This document shows positions 25,541-34,788 of a stretch of DNA of 36,616 nt, piece by piece (within the stretch, counting starts at the first letter, position 1; each line of letters begins with the position of its first letter). Source of the DNA: Hyphomicrobiales bacterium (lineage in GTDB: Bacteria > Pseudomonadota > Alphaproteobacteria > Rhizobiales > Beijerinckiaceae). Both the position numbers and the translations under genes were made by a program. The stretch lies in contig JANXTB010000371.1 in assembly GCA_025356415.1 (NCBI GenBank), positions 1-36,616 on the forward strand, given 5' to 3'. The notes beneath the pieces were generated by a model, which made no database searches, was not told where the DNA came from, and saw only the letters and a list, made by a program, of their open reading frames with translations.

Positions 25541-26380
25541 TCAGGCAGGCCGCGCGAACAGATCGACATGGCCGATGACGCAAGCCTCCGCGCTCTCCCG
25601 CGCGGCGCGCCATGAGGCGATGACGGACTCCCCGACAAGGCCGGTTTCCGCCACGGCTTGCGCGGCGCCGCGCGCCAGTTCGACCATCAGCTCGCGTTGT
25701 TGCGGACCCAGCCGCCAGGGGCTCGGCGCGCTGGTGACGCGGTAGCCCTGCTCTTCAAGCGCGCGCGCCAGATGCGCGGCGGCGAAGGGGCCGGCCGCGG
25801 GACCAAAGCCCTTGTCGCGCTGCTGGTGCGCGTGAAAGGCCGCGAGCATGGGCGCATCGCTCGCATGCGACGGCGACCATTGTTCGTGTCCGTCGTAAGT
25901 AAGGATCGCGTAGAGCGGCAGCCGCCTGCGCGCAAGCGCGGCGCAGAAATCATCGATCCAGTGCGCCGACACGAGATCGAAAAACGCCGTGGCGGTGACG
26001 AGATCCGCATGTCGATCCAGCACGCCTTCGAAATCGCGCGCAAGATCGGCCTGTTCGAGGCGCAGCGTGATGTCATGCGCGCCCTTTTTCAGGCGCATGT
26101 CGGCGTCTTCCGTTTCGGCGCGATCGGCCCAGGAGACGAGGCGCCCGCGTGCGGCGTCGAGAAGATGACGATCCCAATCGACCAACCGCCAGATCTGGCG
26201 CGGCGGCAGATGAGCGGCCATGGCGCGCAGGTTCGAGCCTGTGCCGCAGCCAAGATCCGCCAGCGTAATGGCGGCGTGGCCTGCGAAATGCGCGAAGACG
26301 TCGCGCGCGACCTCCTCGGCGCGGGCCGCATGATCGGCGGGTTCGCGCAGCGCGAGCCAGTCGGGAGAAAAGCCGGTCAT
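25541..26380 (-). CDS. Class I SAM-dependent methyltransferase
   Basis: The 279 residues show the SAM-binding motif LADLGCGTGSN (40-50) and the acidic end of the next strand in RLVDWDRHLL. A later segment, LVTATAFFDLVSAHW, is typical of small-molecule methyltransferases. The substrate is not evident. The start overlaps the stop of the glycosyltransferase gene as ATGA, so this is the last gene of a four-gene operon (dehydrogenase, pterin-synthase-like, glycosyltransferase, methyltransferase). A role in tailoring the product of that operon is inferred. Confidence 0.88.
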   Translation of the reverse strand: MTGFSPDWLALREPADHAARAEEVARDVFAHFAGHAAITLADLGCGTGSNLRAMAAHLPPRQIWRLVDWDRHLLDAARGRLVSWADRAETEDADMRLKKGAHDITLRLEQADLARDFEGVLDRHADLVTATAFFDLVSAHWIDDFCAALARRRLPLYAILTYDGHEQWSPSHASDAPMLAAFHAHQQRDKGFGPAAGPFAAAHLARALEEQGYRVTSAPSPWRLGPQQRELMVELARGAAQAVAETGLVGESVIASWRAARESAEACVIGHVDLFARPA

Positions 26381-27414
26381 GCGCTTGTTCCTTCAATGCT
26401 GGCGAAAACTCCCGCCACACTGCGCGCCGTATCATCCCATGACGGCAGCGCCTGTCCAGCCTCCCACGCGGCGTTGGCCAGCTGCGTCCGCAAGCGCTCG
26501 TCGCCGATGAGGCGCGACAGCGAGTCCCGCAAAGCGACGGCATCGCCCGGCGCTACTTTCAACGCTGCGCCGGTGGGCAGCGTTTCCGCAGCCGCGCCGC
26601 CGGTCGTTGCGACGATGGGCAAGCCGCGAACCATGGCCTCGGCCAGCGCCATGCCGTAGCCCTCGTAGAGCGAGGGCATGACAAAAATATCTGCGGATAC
26701 ATAAAGCGCCTGCAGCGCAGCGTCATCGACTTCGCCCGCAAGCGTGATGCGGTCGCCCAAACCCGCAGCCTCGACCTTGGCCGCAAGTGCGCGCGCGTGA
26801 TCGGGCGCCCATGCGAGCGAGCCCGCGATGGTGAGGCGCCAATCGAGGTTGGCGATCCCCGCCAACGCATCGACCAGCACGTCATGCCCCTTGCGCGGCG
26901 TCACGGAGCCCACGGCGAGCAAGTGCGGCGTCCCTTGCGAACCACGCGCACGAGGCGCGCGTGCGACGCCGGGAATGGCGACCGTGATCTGCGAGGTCGC
27001 GACATCATAGTCCGCGGCAAGCGTCTGCTTCGTGCTCGCGCTCGTGACGATGACATGCGCGGCGTGCGAAAGCGCAAGCTGCTCGCTCGCCGCAAGCCGC
27101 TGCGCATCGGCGGCGGACAGACCCGTCTCCAAAGCCAGCGGATGATGCACGAGCGCGACGATCTTGCGCGGCAGCGCGCGCAGGAGTTCAGGCGTGAAGT
27201 CGCCGAACGCCAGCCCGTCGATCAGCAAAACCGCGTCAGGGTCCACACCGCGCAGCAGGCGCTCCGTCTCGCGCAGATCGTCCGGCGATGGGGCCGGAAA
27301 CCCTTGCGGCAGAGGGAGATGCGCCATGTCGATGCGCGCCATGACCTCGCGATCATAGGCGTAGCCGCCGGTGAGCGAGGAAAGATCGCCGGGGATGGCG
27401 AAGACGGCGCGCAT
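26377..27414 (-). CDS. GT4 family glycosyltransferase
   Basis: The 345-residue GT-B fold enzyme has the second-domain motifs VGSVTPRKGHDVL (168-180, with the nucleotide-contacting R173 and K175) and the E-x7-E pair E251/E259 in SLYEGYGMALAEAM. There are no membrane helices, and the N-terminus (MRAVFAIPGDLSS) starts the first Rossmann strand. It lies 5 bases after the pterin-synthase-like gene and overlaps the methyltransferase gene by four bases. In the company of pterin-type genes it may glycosylate a small metabolite, though GT4 enzymes also act on lipids and polysaccharides. Confidence 0.9.
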   Translation of the reverse strand: MRAVFAIPGDLSSLTGGYAYDREVMARIDMAHLPLPQGFPAPSPDDLRETERLLRGVDPDAVLLIDGLAFGDFTPELLRALPRKIVALVHHPLALETGLSAADAQRLAASEQLALSHAAHVIVTSASTKQTLAADYDVATSQITVAIPGVARAPRARGSQGTPHLLAVGSVTPRKGHDVLVDALAGIANLDWRLTIAGSLAWAPDHARALAAKVEAAGLGDRITLAGEVDDAALQALYVSADIFVMPSLYEGYGMALAEAMVRGLPIVATTGGAAAETLPTGAALKVAPGDAVALRDSLSRLIGDERLRTQLANAAWEAGQALPSWDDTARSVAGVFASIEGTSA

Positions 27415-27419
27415 GTGCG

Positions 27420-27821
27420 TCAGGCGACCGGGCCTTCAAACCACGCGCGGGCGACATGCGATTCATGCAGCGTGACGCGGATCTTCGAGATGCCCTCGCC
27501 GCCGGGGCCGAGCTCGCCCTTCCGCGCCGCAGCCGCCATGGCGTCGAAGATGTATTTCGACAGGAATTCCGTCGTCGTCTGGCGTCCTGCAAATTGCGGG
27601 AGCGCGTCGAGATTCTGGTAATTGATCGGCCCGAGCGTCGCCTTCAGGGCGTCACTTGCGCGACCGATATCAACCACCACTTCATGCTCGTTCAGCGTCT
27701 CGCGAAAGAAAGCGACATCGACCACGAAAGTCGCGCCATGCATGTTCTGCGCGGGACCAAAGAATTCGCCCTTGAAAGAATGGGCGATCATGATGTGCTC
27801 TCGCACCTCGAGTGCATACAT
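27420..27821 (-). CDS. 6-pyruvoyltetrahydropterin synthase-like (QueD family) protein with altered active site
   Basis: At 133 residues the length and fold pattern match QueD/PTPS. H14 (MIAHSF) and H28 (NMHGATF) align with two of the three zinc histidines, but the third (HGH) is A30. The catalytic Cys four residues before the HGH is A24, and the Asp-His of the LDH motif reads N67-Y68 in GPINYQNLD. The Glu that anchors the pterin (E120 in TLHESHVARAWF) and D51 are kept. So it may bind a pterin without doing the usual lyase chemistry. Alignment is by eye. It lies between the BchC-like dehydrogenase (15 bases) and a glycosyltransferase (5 bases), inside one operon. Confidence 0.82.
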   Translation of the reverse strand: MYALEVREHIMIAHSFKGEFFGPAQNMHGATFVVDVAFFRETLNEHEVVVDIGRASDALKATLGPINYQNLDALPQFAGRQTTTEFLSKYIFDAMAAAARKGELGPGGEGISKIRVTLHESHVARAWFEGPVA

Positions 27822-27836
27822 GGAATGAAACCTCTC

Positions 27837-28841
27837 TCAGTAACGCACGACAGTCGCCAGCGCGGGCGCTGCAGGATTAAATATGTCAAACAGCGCAGCC
27901 GGCAATGCGTCGAACGTGACTTCACTGGTGATCAGCTTGTCGAGCACGTCATCCTGCAAAAGATCGAGCGCCTTGCGCAGGCGGCGCGCATAGGTCCAGC
28001 GGGGCCGGCGCGAAGGCGCCACCTGCCCGACTTGCGATGAAATCAGCTTCAGCCGCTTGCTGTGGAAGGCGCCGCCGAGCGGCACCGACACCCACTTGTC
28101 GCCATACCAGCTCAATTCGACGATCGTCGCCTCGGAGCCCGCGGCGCCAAGCGCTGTGACGAGCCCGGCCTCCTGCGCGCTGGCGTGGAACACCACGTCT
28201 GCATCCCCCGCCAGCGCGCCCGGCGTGCGGAATTCCGCGCCCAGCGCCGTCACCAGCTGCGAGCGCGCCGTCTCGACATCGACGACAACGACTTCCGTCC
28301 CCGGCAGACGCACTGCGAGGAAAGCAACCAGCAGGCCGATGAGCCCCGCGCCGACAATCACAATCCTGTCACCCGGCCCCGCGCCGGAATCCCAAAGCGC
28401 GTTGAGCGCCGTCTCCATGTTCGCCGCGAGCGCGGCGCGGCGCAGCGGCAGGTTCTCGGGGATCGCGACCAGCCGGTCCACCGGCGCCACGAAGCGCGTC
28501 TGGTGCGGATGCAGCGCGAAAACCGGGACGCCGAGCCAGTCCTTGGGTCCCTGCTCGACAATGCCGACCGCGCAATAGCCGTATTTCACGGGATAAGGGA
28601 ACTCGCCTTCCTGAAACGGCGCCTTCATGCGGTCGAATTCGGAAAGCGGCACGCGGCCTTCATAGACGAGGCGTTCGGTGCCGCGCGAAATGCCGGACCA
28701 CAGGGTAAGAACCAGCGCCTCGCCGGGGCCGGGCTCGGGCACGTCGACAGGGCGCAGCTCGGCGCGCGCCTTGGCTGTGTACCAGAGCGCCTGGTTGCCG
28801 GGGCGCGTTTGTGAGTGAGTCTTTTTCGTCTCGACCGTCAT
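27837..28841 (-). CDS. Medium-chain dehydrogenase, BchC-like
   Basis: The 334-residue MDR-fold protein has a Rossmann motif VIVGAGLIGLL (161-171) with D188 at the end of the next strand, which suggests NAD rather than NADP. The N-terminal segment SGISRGTERLVYEG (49-62) and FALHPHQTRFV (108-118) resemble bacteriochlorophyllide dehydrogenase BchC. The cysteine usually bound to catalytic zinc is a Ser here, and the four-cysteine structural zinc loop is absent. The start ATG has gaggg at 7 bases. The open frame extends far upstream antisense to opgH and is not used. It is the first gene of the pterin-type operon. No photosynthesis genes are nearby, so a chlorophyll role is unlikely. Confidence 0.86.
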   Translation of the reverse strand: MTVETKKTHSQTRPGNQALWYTAKARAELRPVDVPEPGPGEALVLTLWSGISRGTERLVYEGRVPLSEFDRMKAPFQEGEFPYPVKYGYCAVGIVEQGPKDWLGVPVFALHPHQTRFVAPVDRLVAIPENLPLRRAALAANMETALNALWDSGAGPGDRIVIVGAGLIGLLVAFLAVRLPGTEVVVVDVETARSQLVTALGAEFRTPGALAGDADVVFHASAQEAGLVTALGAAGSEATIVELSWYGDKWVSVPLGGAFHSKRLKLISSQVGQVAPSRRPRWTYARRLRKALDLLQDDVLDKLITSEVTFDALPAALFDIFNPAAPALATVVRY

Positions 28842-28925
28842 GCGCACACCCTCTAATGTCCCGCCCGGCTTAGCAACAGATTTTGGCGGCTGATTTTGGC
28901 GATTTCGCCCGCAGGAGAAAGCTTG

Positions 28926-30740
28926 ATGTCGTCGGCGCCTATGCGTGAAAACCTGACGCCAGCCGGCCTGCAACCCGCCGCCATGCTGCATCGCCGACGC
29001 CGCGTTGCGCTTGCGGTGAATTTCGCGATTTACGCCGCGCTGCTGTGGTGGCTCGCCTCGATCCTCGGCGATCAGGGCTGGAGCGCAATCGACGTCGCCA
29101 TGTTCATCTGCTTCGCCATCGCCGCGCCGTGGAGCGTGATTGGCGTCTGGAACGCTTTGCTCGGCCTGTGGCTGCTGCACGGCGGCGATGCCGCACGCCA
29201 GCATGTCATGCCGTTTGCGTCGGCGGGCGACAGCCAGGAGCCGATCACGCAGCGCACCGCCATCGTCATGACCGTGCGCAATGAAGATCCGGCGCGCGCC
29301 ATCGCGCGGCTCGAGACGATGATGCTGTCGATGGCGCAGGCGGGCGACGACTCGGCCTTCGCTTATTTCGTCCTGAGCGACACGAACGACGAGAGCACAG
29401 CACACGAGGAAGAGCGCGCCGTGGCGGCGTTGAAAGCGCGCCATCCTCAAGTCGCCGCGCGGCTGCATTATCGCCGCCGCCTGTCTAACGAGGGTTTCAA
29501 GGCCGGCAATGTGCGCGACTTCTGCCTGCGTTGGGGCCACGACTTTGAATTCATGTTGCCGCTCGACGCCGACAGCCTGATGTCTGGTGAGACGATCTTC
29601 CGCATGGTGCGCATGGGCCAAGCCTGGCCGAAGCTCGGCATCCTGCAGAGCCTCGTTGTTGGCGCGCCCGCGACATCGGGCTTCGCGCGTGTGTTCCAGT
29701 TCGGCATGCGCCACGGCATGCGGCCTTACACGATGGGCGGCGCCTGGTGGGCTGGCGATTGCGGGCCGTTCTGGGGCCACAATGCGCTGGTGCGCGTCGC
29801 GCCGTTTCGCGATCATTGCGACCTGCCGCTGCTTCCCGGAAAGCCGCCGCTCGGCGGACAGATCCTGTCGCACGATCAGGTCGAGGCGGTGCTGATGCGC
29901 CGCGCCGGATTCGAGTGCCGCGTGCTGCCCGAAGAAAGCGGCTCGTACGAGGATAATCCGCCGACCCTGCTGGAATTCACGCGCCGAGATCTGCGCTGGT
30001 GCCAGGGCAACATGCAATATTGGGCTCTGCTAGGTTTGAAGAACATCCAGCCGATGAGCCGCTTCCAGCTGCTCTGGGCGATCATGATGTTCATCGGCGT
30101 GCCGGCCTTCACTCTGCTGATTGCGCTCGCTGCGCTGAAGCCGCTGGATGGTGAGGACATGGCGCGTTTTCCGGCGCACTCCGCACTCGGCCTCTATGGC
30201 GTCTGGCTTTTCATGTATCTCGCGCCGAAGCTCGCGGGCTTCGCCGACATCGCGCTCACGCGCGGCGGGCTTGCGCGTTACGGCGGCGGCGCGCGCTTTG
30301 CATCGGGCGCGCTGTTCGAACTCGCCTTCTCGTTCCTGCTCGGCGCCGCAACGACATTGCGCACGGGCCTGTTCATGATCGGCTTGCTGTTCGGGCGTTC
30401 CGTCATCTGGAGCGGACAGTCGCGCGATGCGCATGAGCTGTCCTATGCAACAGCATTCGTGGGGCTTTGGCCGCAGCTCGTCTTCGGACTTTATCTCTAC
30501 GCGATGGCCGCGTGGCTGGCGCCGTCGCTCATCTTGTGGTCGGCGCCTTTGACTCTTGGTTATCTCTTCGCGATTCCGTTCGCGGTCGAGACGTCCAGCC
30601 CGCGCTTCACGGCTTTCCTGCAGCGCACCGGCCTTTGCGCTATCCCCGAGGACCTTGCGCGGCCACCGCTTCTGGCGATGCTGGAACAAGTCTCCGCTTC
30701 CGCTCCTTCTTCTCCACCGCAGACATTGGAACACGCATGA
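28926..30740 (+). CDS. opgH: Glucans biosynthesis glucosyltransferase H (short form)
   Basis: OpgH is the inner-membrane GT2 enzyme that builds the beta-glucan backbone of osmoregulated periplasmic glucans. The 604-residue protein has two N-terminal helices, a cytosolic GT2 domain with D152 (VLSDTND), the DAD motif (214-216), D317 (SHDQVE) and the RxxRW box RDLRWCQGN (354-362), then about six helices. It is shorter than the 847 residues of E. coli OpgH, as is usual in alphaproteobacteria. The ATG has aggag 7 bases before it. The next gene overlaps by four bases. opgG, its common partner, is not in the window. Confidence 0.92.
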   Translation: MSSAPMRENLTPAGLQPAAMLHRRRRVALAVNFAIYAALLWWLASILGDQGWSAIDVAMFICFAIAAPWSVIGVWNALLGLWLLHGGDAARQHVMPFASAGDSQEPITQRTAIVMTVRNEDPARAIARLETMMLSMAQAGDDSAFAYFVLSDTNDESTAHEEERAVAALKARHPQVAARLHYRRRLSNEGFKAGNVRDFCLRWGHDFEFMLPLDADSLMSGETIFRMVRMGQAWPKLGILQSLVVGAPATSGFARVFQFGMRHGMRPYTMGGAWWAGDCGPFWGHNALVRVAPFRDHCDLPLLPGKPPLGGQILSHDQVEAVLMRRAGFECRVLPEESGSYEDNPPTLLEFTRRDLRWCQGNMQYWALLGLKNIQPMSRFQLLWAIMMFIGVPAFTLLIALAALKPLDGEDMARFPAHSALGLYGVWLFMYLAPKLAGFADIALTRGGLARYGGGARFASGALFELAFSFLLGAATTLRTGLFMIGLLFGRSVIWSGQSRDAHELSYATAFVGLWPQLVFGLYLYAMAAWLAPSLILWSAPLTLGYLFAIPFAVETSSPRFTAFLQRTGLCAIPEDLARPPLLAMLEQVSASAPSSPPQTLEHA

Positions 30741-31741
30741 GATCCCTTCTCCTCGCACTTTCCTGCACGCTCGCGCTCGGCGTGGCGCCGGCCCTCGCGC
30801 AGCCGCGCACGCCGACGCCCGCGCCGGCGCCCTTCACGCCGCCGACCAAGGGCATCGATCCGAACGAGCTCGCGGTGAATGTCGCCAACAAGTCGACGCC
30901 GGTGCTGTGCGCCGAGAAGGACAATATCGAGCTGACATTCTCGTCGCCGCTCGTGCGTCAGTTCCGCATTCAAGCCGTGCATCCGGCCTATATCGGCACG
31001 ATCAACATCGATCGTTATGCGCCCGACTTCACCTCCTGCGACATGTCGCAGGATCCGGTGTTCAAGTCCGACGCGCGCCGCATCACCTTCTGGGAGACGC
31101 CGGAATTCTGGCTGACGGGCTACACCTATCCGTCCTTCTGGCGACCGGCGAACACCGTGATGCGCGTCGGCAATCGCGAAGAAAAGGGGCTGCACATGGT
31201 GCAGCTCTGGATGAAGTATCGCGAGCGCGCTGAAGAGGTGCTGGTGTTTTATCCGCCGGATGGCTACTGGCGCGCGCGCCCGCTGCCCTTCGCGGACATG
31301 CGCTGGACCGCTTACGGTTCATCGTTCCTCGTCGGTCCGGTGGAGACGCAGCAGCGGCCCATCGTCGATCTGAAATCCATCGACTTCGATCCTGACAAGA
31401 TGACGTTCACGCTCGGCTTCGCGCGCGGCGGCTCGGCGACCATCAAGCTCGATACGATCGATCAGGAACGCATGATCCTCGATGTCGCAATCTCGGCCGA
31501 TGCCCCGAAAAACTATCCCTTCGCCAGCATGCGCTCGATGTATGCGACCGAATTCAATTCGGATGTGGCGCGCGTCGCCTGGCGCGAGAAAGGCGTCGAC
31601 GCCTGGGGCGAGTCGCCCGTGCTGGGTTACAAAGGCGGCCCGCTGACGGAGATCTGGGCGGGGCGCGTCATTCCCTCGCTGCACAACAAGAGCGCGCCCG
31701 ACATGGTCTTCGGCCATTTCAGCGACAAGCCCGCCCCGTAG
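30737..31741 (+). CDS. Secreted protein of unknown function linked to opgH
   Basis: The 334 residues start with a clear signal peptide (MRSLLLALSC..., cleavage likely after ALA at 19-21) and a Pro/Thr-rich linker (22-35). The mature part is rich in aromatic residues and predicted beta structure, with two cysteines (VLCAEK and FTSCDM) that could form a disulfide. It is shorter than OpgG (about 500) and lacks recognisable OpgG/OpgD motifs. The ATG overlaps the opgH stop as ATGA, so the two are co-translated and a periplasmic role in glucan export or modification is plausible. I do not recognise the family. Confidence 0.8.
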   Translation: MRSLLLALSCTLALGVAPALAQPRTPTPAPAPFTPPTKGIDPNELAVNVANKSTPVLCAEKDNIELTFSSPLVRQFRIQAVHPAYIGTINIDRYAPDFTSCDMSQDPVFKSDARRITFWETPEFWLTGYTYPSFWRPANTVMRVGNREEKGLHMVQLWMKYRERAEEVLVFYPPDGYWRARPLPFADMRWTAYGSSFLVGPVETQQRPIVDLKSIDFDPDKMTFTLGFARGGSATIKLDTIDQERMILDVAISADAPKNYPFASMRSMYATEFNSDVARVAWREKGVDAWGESPVLGYKGGPLTEIWAGRVIPSLHNKSAPDMVFGHFSDKPAP

Positions 31742-31748
31742 CTGATCC

Positions 31749-32726
31749 ATGATGCAAGACGAAACCACGCCCACGAAAACCCCGCGCTGGCCCGCCATCG
31801 ATGCGGCGCGCGGGGTCGCGTTGCTGGCGATGTTTGTCTTTCACATCTGCTGGGACCTGACATTCTTCGGCCTCGCGCCGCAAACGCTTGAAACTGATCC
31901 GCGCTTCCACGCTTTCGGCCATTCCATCGCAGCGGCCTTCATCGGACTAGCGGGCGTTGGCCTCGCGCTGGCGGCGCGAAATGGCCTCGACTGGAACCAG
32001 GCGCTGCGGCGCTTGGCGAAGATCGGCGCCGCCGCGCTCGGCATCACGATCGCGACTTACTTCATCTTCCCTGACTCCTATATTTTCTTCGGCATCCTGC
32101 ATCTGATCGCCGTCGCGGGTCTACTGTCGCTGCCGTTCATCGCCGCGCCTTCATGGCTCGTTGCGCTGGTCGCGGTGATCGCGCTTGCCTTGCCGTTGTA
32201 TGTGGGCGGCCCCGCGTTCAATGGCGATGCGCTGCTGTGGCTCGGTCTCGGCACGAAGATCCCGCTCACAAACGACTGGCGCCCGCTGCTGCCGTGGTTT
32301 GGCGTGATGCTCATCGGCCTGCTGCTCGGCCGCATGATCCTCGCGCGCGGCCTGCCCGCGTGGCTCGCGAATTGGCGCCCAAGCATGGCGCCGGCAAAAG
32401 CGCTCGTCTGGGGCGGGCGCCATTCGCTGCTGCTCTATCTCGTGCACCAACCAATCTTCATCGGCATCGTTTTCGTCATCTCGATTCTTCTAGGTCCTCG
32501 CTATACGGCGAGCATCGAGACGTTCCGCGCGACCTGCCAGCAACAATGCCTGACCTCTGGCGGACAGGCCGCGCTGTGTACGCGCGCCTGCGGCTGCATC
32601 GCCGACGGGTCGGAGGCGCAAGGCATCGGCGGCGCGGTTGCACAGAACCGGTTGTCGAGCGAGCAGCGGCAGAAATTCGACGAGATCACCAAGGTCTGCA
32701 TCCGCCGCGAGCCGCTGGCGCCCTAA
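31749..32726 (+). CDS. DUF1624 acyltransferase-like membrane protein with Cys-rich tail
   Basis: The 325-residue protein has about eight helices. DUF1624 proteins are related to heparan-alpha-glucosaminide N-acetyltransferase. Family-like parts are [21 protein letters not shown] (about 16-36), [16 protein letters not shown] (175-190) and [13 protein letters not shown] (223-235). After the last helix an extra soluble tail of about 70 residues contains six cysteines (C263, C267, C277, C281, C283, C317). The spacing suggests disulfides or a metal site in the periplasm. The gene follows the secreted protein by 7 bases. Its stop overlaps the fumC stop. Acylation of periplasmic glucans is an inference from gene order. 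Confidence 0.85.
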   Translation: MMQDETTPTKTPRWPAIDAARGVALLAMFVFHICWDLTFFGLAPQTLETDPRFHAFGHSIAAAFIGLAGVGLALAARNGLDWNQALRRLAKIGAAALGITIATYFIFPDSYIFFGILHLIAVAGLLSLPFIAAPSWLVALVAVIALALPLYVGGPAFNGDALLWLGLGTKIPLTNDWRPLLPWFGVMLIGLLLGRMILARGLPAWLANWRPSMAPAKALVWGGRHSLLLYLVHQPIFIGIVFVISILLGPRYTASIETFRATCQQQCLTSGGQAALCTRACGCIADGSEAQGIGGAVAQNRLSSEQRQKFDEITKVCIRREPLAP

Positions 32727-34129
32727 GCGTCCGGCGCCAGCATGGCCTCGGGCCGCACCACGGCGTCAAAGTCTTCAGCCGTGACATAACCCAGCGCCAC
32801 AGCCTCTTCTCGCAAGGTCGTGCCCTTCTCGTGCGCGCTTTTGGCGACTTTCGCCGCCTTGTCGTAACCAATCCTCGGCGCAAGCGCGGTGACCAGCATC
32901 AGCGAGCGCGAGAGCAGATCGGAAATGCGCTCGCGGTTCGCCGTAATGCCTTCCACGCAATTCACGCGGAAGGATTGGCAGGCGTCCGCCAGCAGCGAGA
33001 TGCTTTCAAGCAGCGCAAAGGCGAGCACCGGCTTGAAGACATTGAGCTCGAGATGCCCCTGCGAGCCCGCGAACGTCATGGTCGTCTGATTGCCGAACAC
33101 GCGCGCGCACACCATGGTCATGGCTTCCGCCTGCGTGGGGTTCACCTTGCCGGGCATGATCGATGAGCCGGGCTCGTTTTCCGGCAGCGCAATTTCGCCA
33201 AGACCCGAGCGCGGCCCGCTGCCGAGAAGACGAAGATCGTTGGCGATCTTGAACAGCCCGGTCGCCGCAGCGCTCAATGCGCCATGCACATTGACCAGAG
33301 CATCATGAGAGGCGAGCGCCTCGAACTTGTTGAGCGCGGTCGTGAACGGCAGGCCGGTCGCCTCCGCCATGCGCGTGGCGAAGGCTTCCGCGAACCCCTG
33401 CTTGGCGTTGAGCCCGGTGCCCACCGCCGTGCCGCCCTGCGCCAGCGGATAGAGATCGGGCAACACGTTGCGGATGCGCGCGGCTGCGAAAGCGCATTGC
33501 GCCGCATAGGCCGAAAATTCCTGTCCCAGAGTGACCGGCGTCGCGTCCTGCAAATGCGTGCGGCCGATCTTGATGATGTCGGCGAAGTCCTGCGCCTTGC
33601 TGGCAAGCGCAACGCCGAGGCCGTCGAGCGCCGGCAGCAGATGCGCGGCGATTTCGCGCGCGGCGGCGATGTGGATCACCGTCGGGAATGTGTCGTTGGA
33701 GGATTGCCCATAGTTGACGTGATCGTTGGGATGCACCGGCGATTTGGTCCCGCGCGCCGCGCCCAGCAATTCATTGGCGCGATTGGCGATGACTTCATTG
33801 GCGTTCATGTTGGTCTGTGTGCCGGACCCCGTCTGCCAGATAACCAGCGGAAACTCGCTGTCATGCACGCCGTCCGCCACTTCCTGCGCGGCCGCGATGA
33901 TCGCATCCGCCAGGCGTGGATCGAGCACGCCGAGATCGCGGTTCACTTCGGCTGCGACGCGTTTCTGAAGCCCAAGCGAGCGGACGAGCGGCGCCGGCAT
34001 GCGCTGGCCGCCGATGCGGAAATTCTGCAGGGAGCGTTGCGTCTGCGCGCCCCAATAGCGGGACGCGGGCACGTTGATGGGACCGAAACTATCGGTCTCA
34101 ACGCGGATATTTTCGGATTCGTCAGCCAT
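32723..34129 (-). CDS. fumC: Class II fumarate hydratase
   Basis: FumC interconverts fumarate and malate in the TCA cycle and is the iron-free, oxidant-resistant form. The 468 residues carry [13 protein letters not shown] (101-113), the catalytic H192 in [10 protein letters not shown], and the superfamily signature [13 protein letters not shown] from 321 with the catalytic serine. Length is normal. The start has ggag 9 bases upstream. It is convergent with the DUF1624 gene, overlapping by four bases at the stops, and is followed on its upstream side by ecfG. Confidence 0.97.
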   Translation of the reverse strand: MADESENIRVETDSFGPINVPASRYWGAQTQRSLQNFRIGGQRMPAPLVRSLGLQKRVAAEVNRDLGVLDPRLADAIIAAAQEVADGVHDSEFPLVIWQTGSGTQTNMNANEVIANRANELLGAARGTKSPVHPNDHVNYGQSSNDTFPTVIHIAAAREIAAHLLPALDGLGVALASKAQDFADIIKIGRTHLQDATPVTLGQEFSAYAAQCAFAAARIRNVLPDLYPLAQGGTAVGTGLNAKQGFAEAFATRMAEATGLPFTTALNKFEALASHDALVNVHGALSAAATGLFKIANDLRLLGSGPRSGLGEIALPENEPGSSIMPGKVNPTQAEAMTMVCARVFGNQTTMTFAGSQGHLELNVFKPVLAFALLESISLLADACQSFRVNCVEGITANRERISDLLSRSLMLVTALAPRIGYDKAAKVAKSAHEKGTTLREEAVALGYVTAEDFDAVVRPEAMLAPDA

Positions 34130-34188
34130 GCCTCGTCACTCCACCAGATTACATACTAGCAATCCAGTGGAGGTGACGCGAGTTGCGC

Positions 34189-34788
34189 TTAATCGCTGCC
34201 CGTGCGCGAAAAGCGATGGCCCATGATGAGCGTATCGAGGCCGGTCTGCCAATTGGCGTCGGACGAGAAGTCCGAGCTGGAGCCGATCGACAAAAGCTCG
34301 ATGAGCCGGTTCCGCGCGCGGTTCACGCGGCTCTTCATCGTGCCGACGGCGCAATTACAGATGCCCGCGGCCTCCTCGTAGGACATGCCGGAGGCGCCGA
34401 TCAGCACCAGCGCTTCACGCTGGTCAGCCGGCAACTTCTGCAAGGCCTCGCGGAAATCGAGGAAATCCATATGGCCGTTCTGCGCCGGTGCGGTGGCGAG
34501 ACGCGCCGCGATGGTGCCTTCGCTGTCGGAGACTTCACGACGGCGCTTGCGATATTCGGAATAATAGATGTTGCGCAGGATCGTGAACAGCCACGCGGGC
34601 ATGTTCGTGCCCTCGACGAAAGAGCCGAGATTGCTCCACGCCTTCACCAGGGTCTCCTGAACGAGGTCGTCCGCACGGTCGGGATTCCCGCAAAGCGAGA
34701 CGGCGAACGCGCGCAGGTTCGGAATGGCGCCGAGCAAATCCGCCTTCAGCTGGGGGCTCGCCTGCATGATTCCGGTTGCTTCTGTCAC
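34189..34788 (-). CDS. ecfG: EcfG general stress response sigma factor
   Basis: EcfG is the ECF sigma factor that drives the alphaproteobacterial general stress response, released when NepR is captured by phosphorylated PhyR. The 199-residue protein has region 2 (about 20-85, RADDLVQETLVKAW and AWLFTILRN) and region 4 (110-165, SYEEAAGICNCAVGTMKSRV). The start is GTG 34788, which overlaps the nepR stop as GTGA with gagg 7 bases before it; an internal ATG at 34767 is less likely. Its promoter is the EcfG-type site upstream of nepR, so it is autoregulated. Confidence 0.95.
   Translation of the reverse strand: MTEATGIMQASPQLKADLLGAIPNLRAFAVSLCGNPDRADDLVQETLVKAWSNLGSFVEGTNMPAWLFTILRNIYYSEYRKRRREVSDSEGTIAARLATAPAQNGHMDFLDFREALQKLPADQREALVLIGASGMSYEEAAGICNCAVGTMKSRVNRARNRLIELLSIGSSSDFSSDANWQTGLDTLIMGHRFSRTGSD

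Noticed and set aside
28842-30017. N-terminal extension of the BchC-like dehydrogenase by about 390 residues
   Set aside because: It is antisense to opgH, has shadow-like composition, and a good ribosome site lies before the ATG at 28841.
30737-31741. OpgG assignment for the protein after OpgH
   Set aside because: It is some 170 residues too short, and no OpgG/OpgD motifs could be seen; gene position alone does not support the name.
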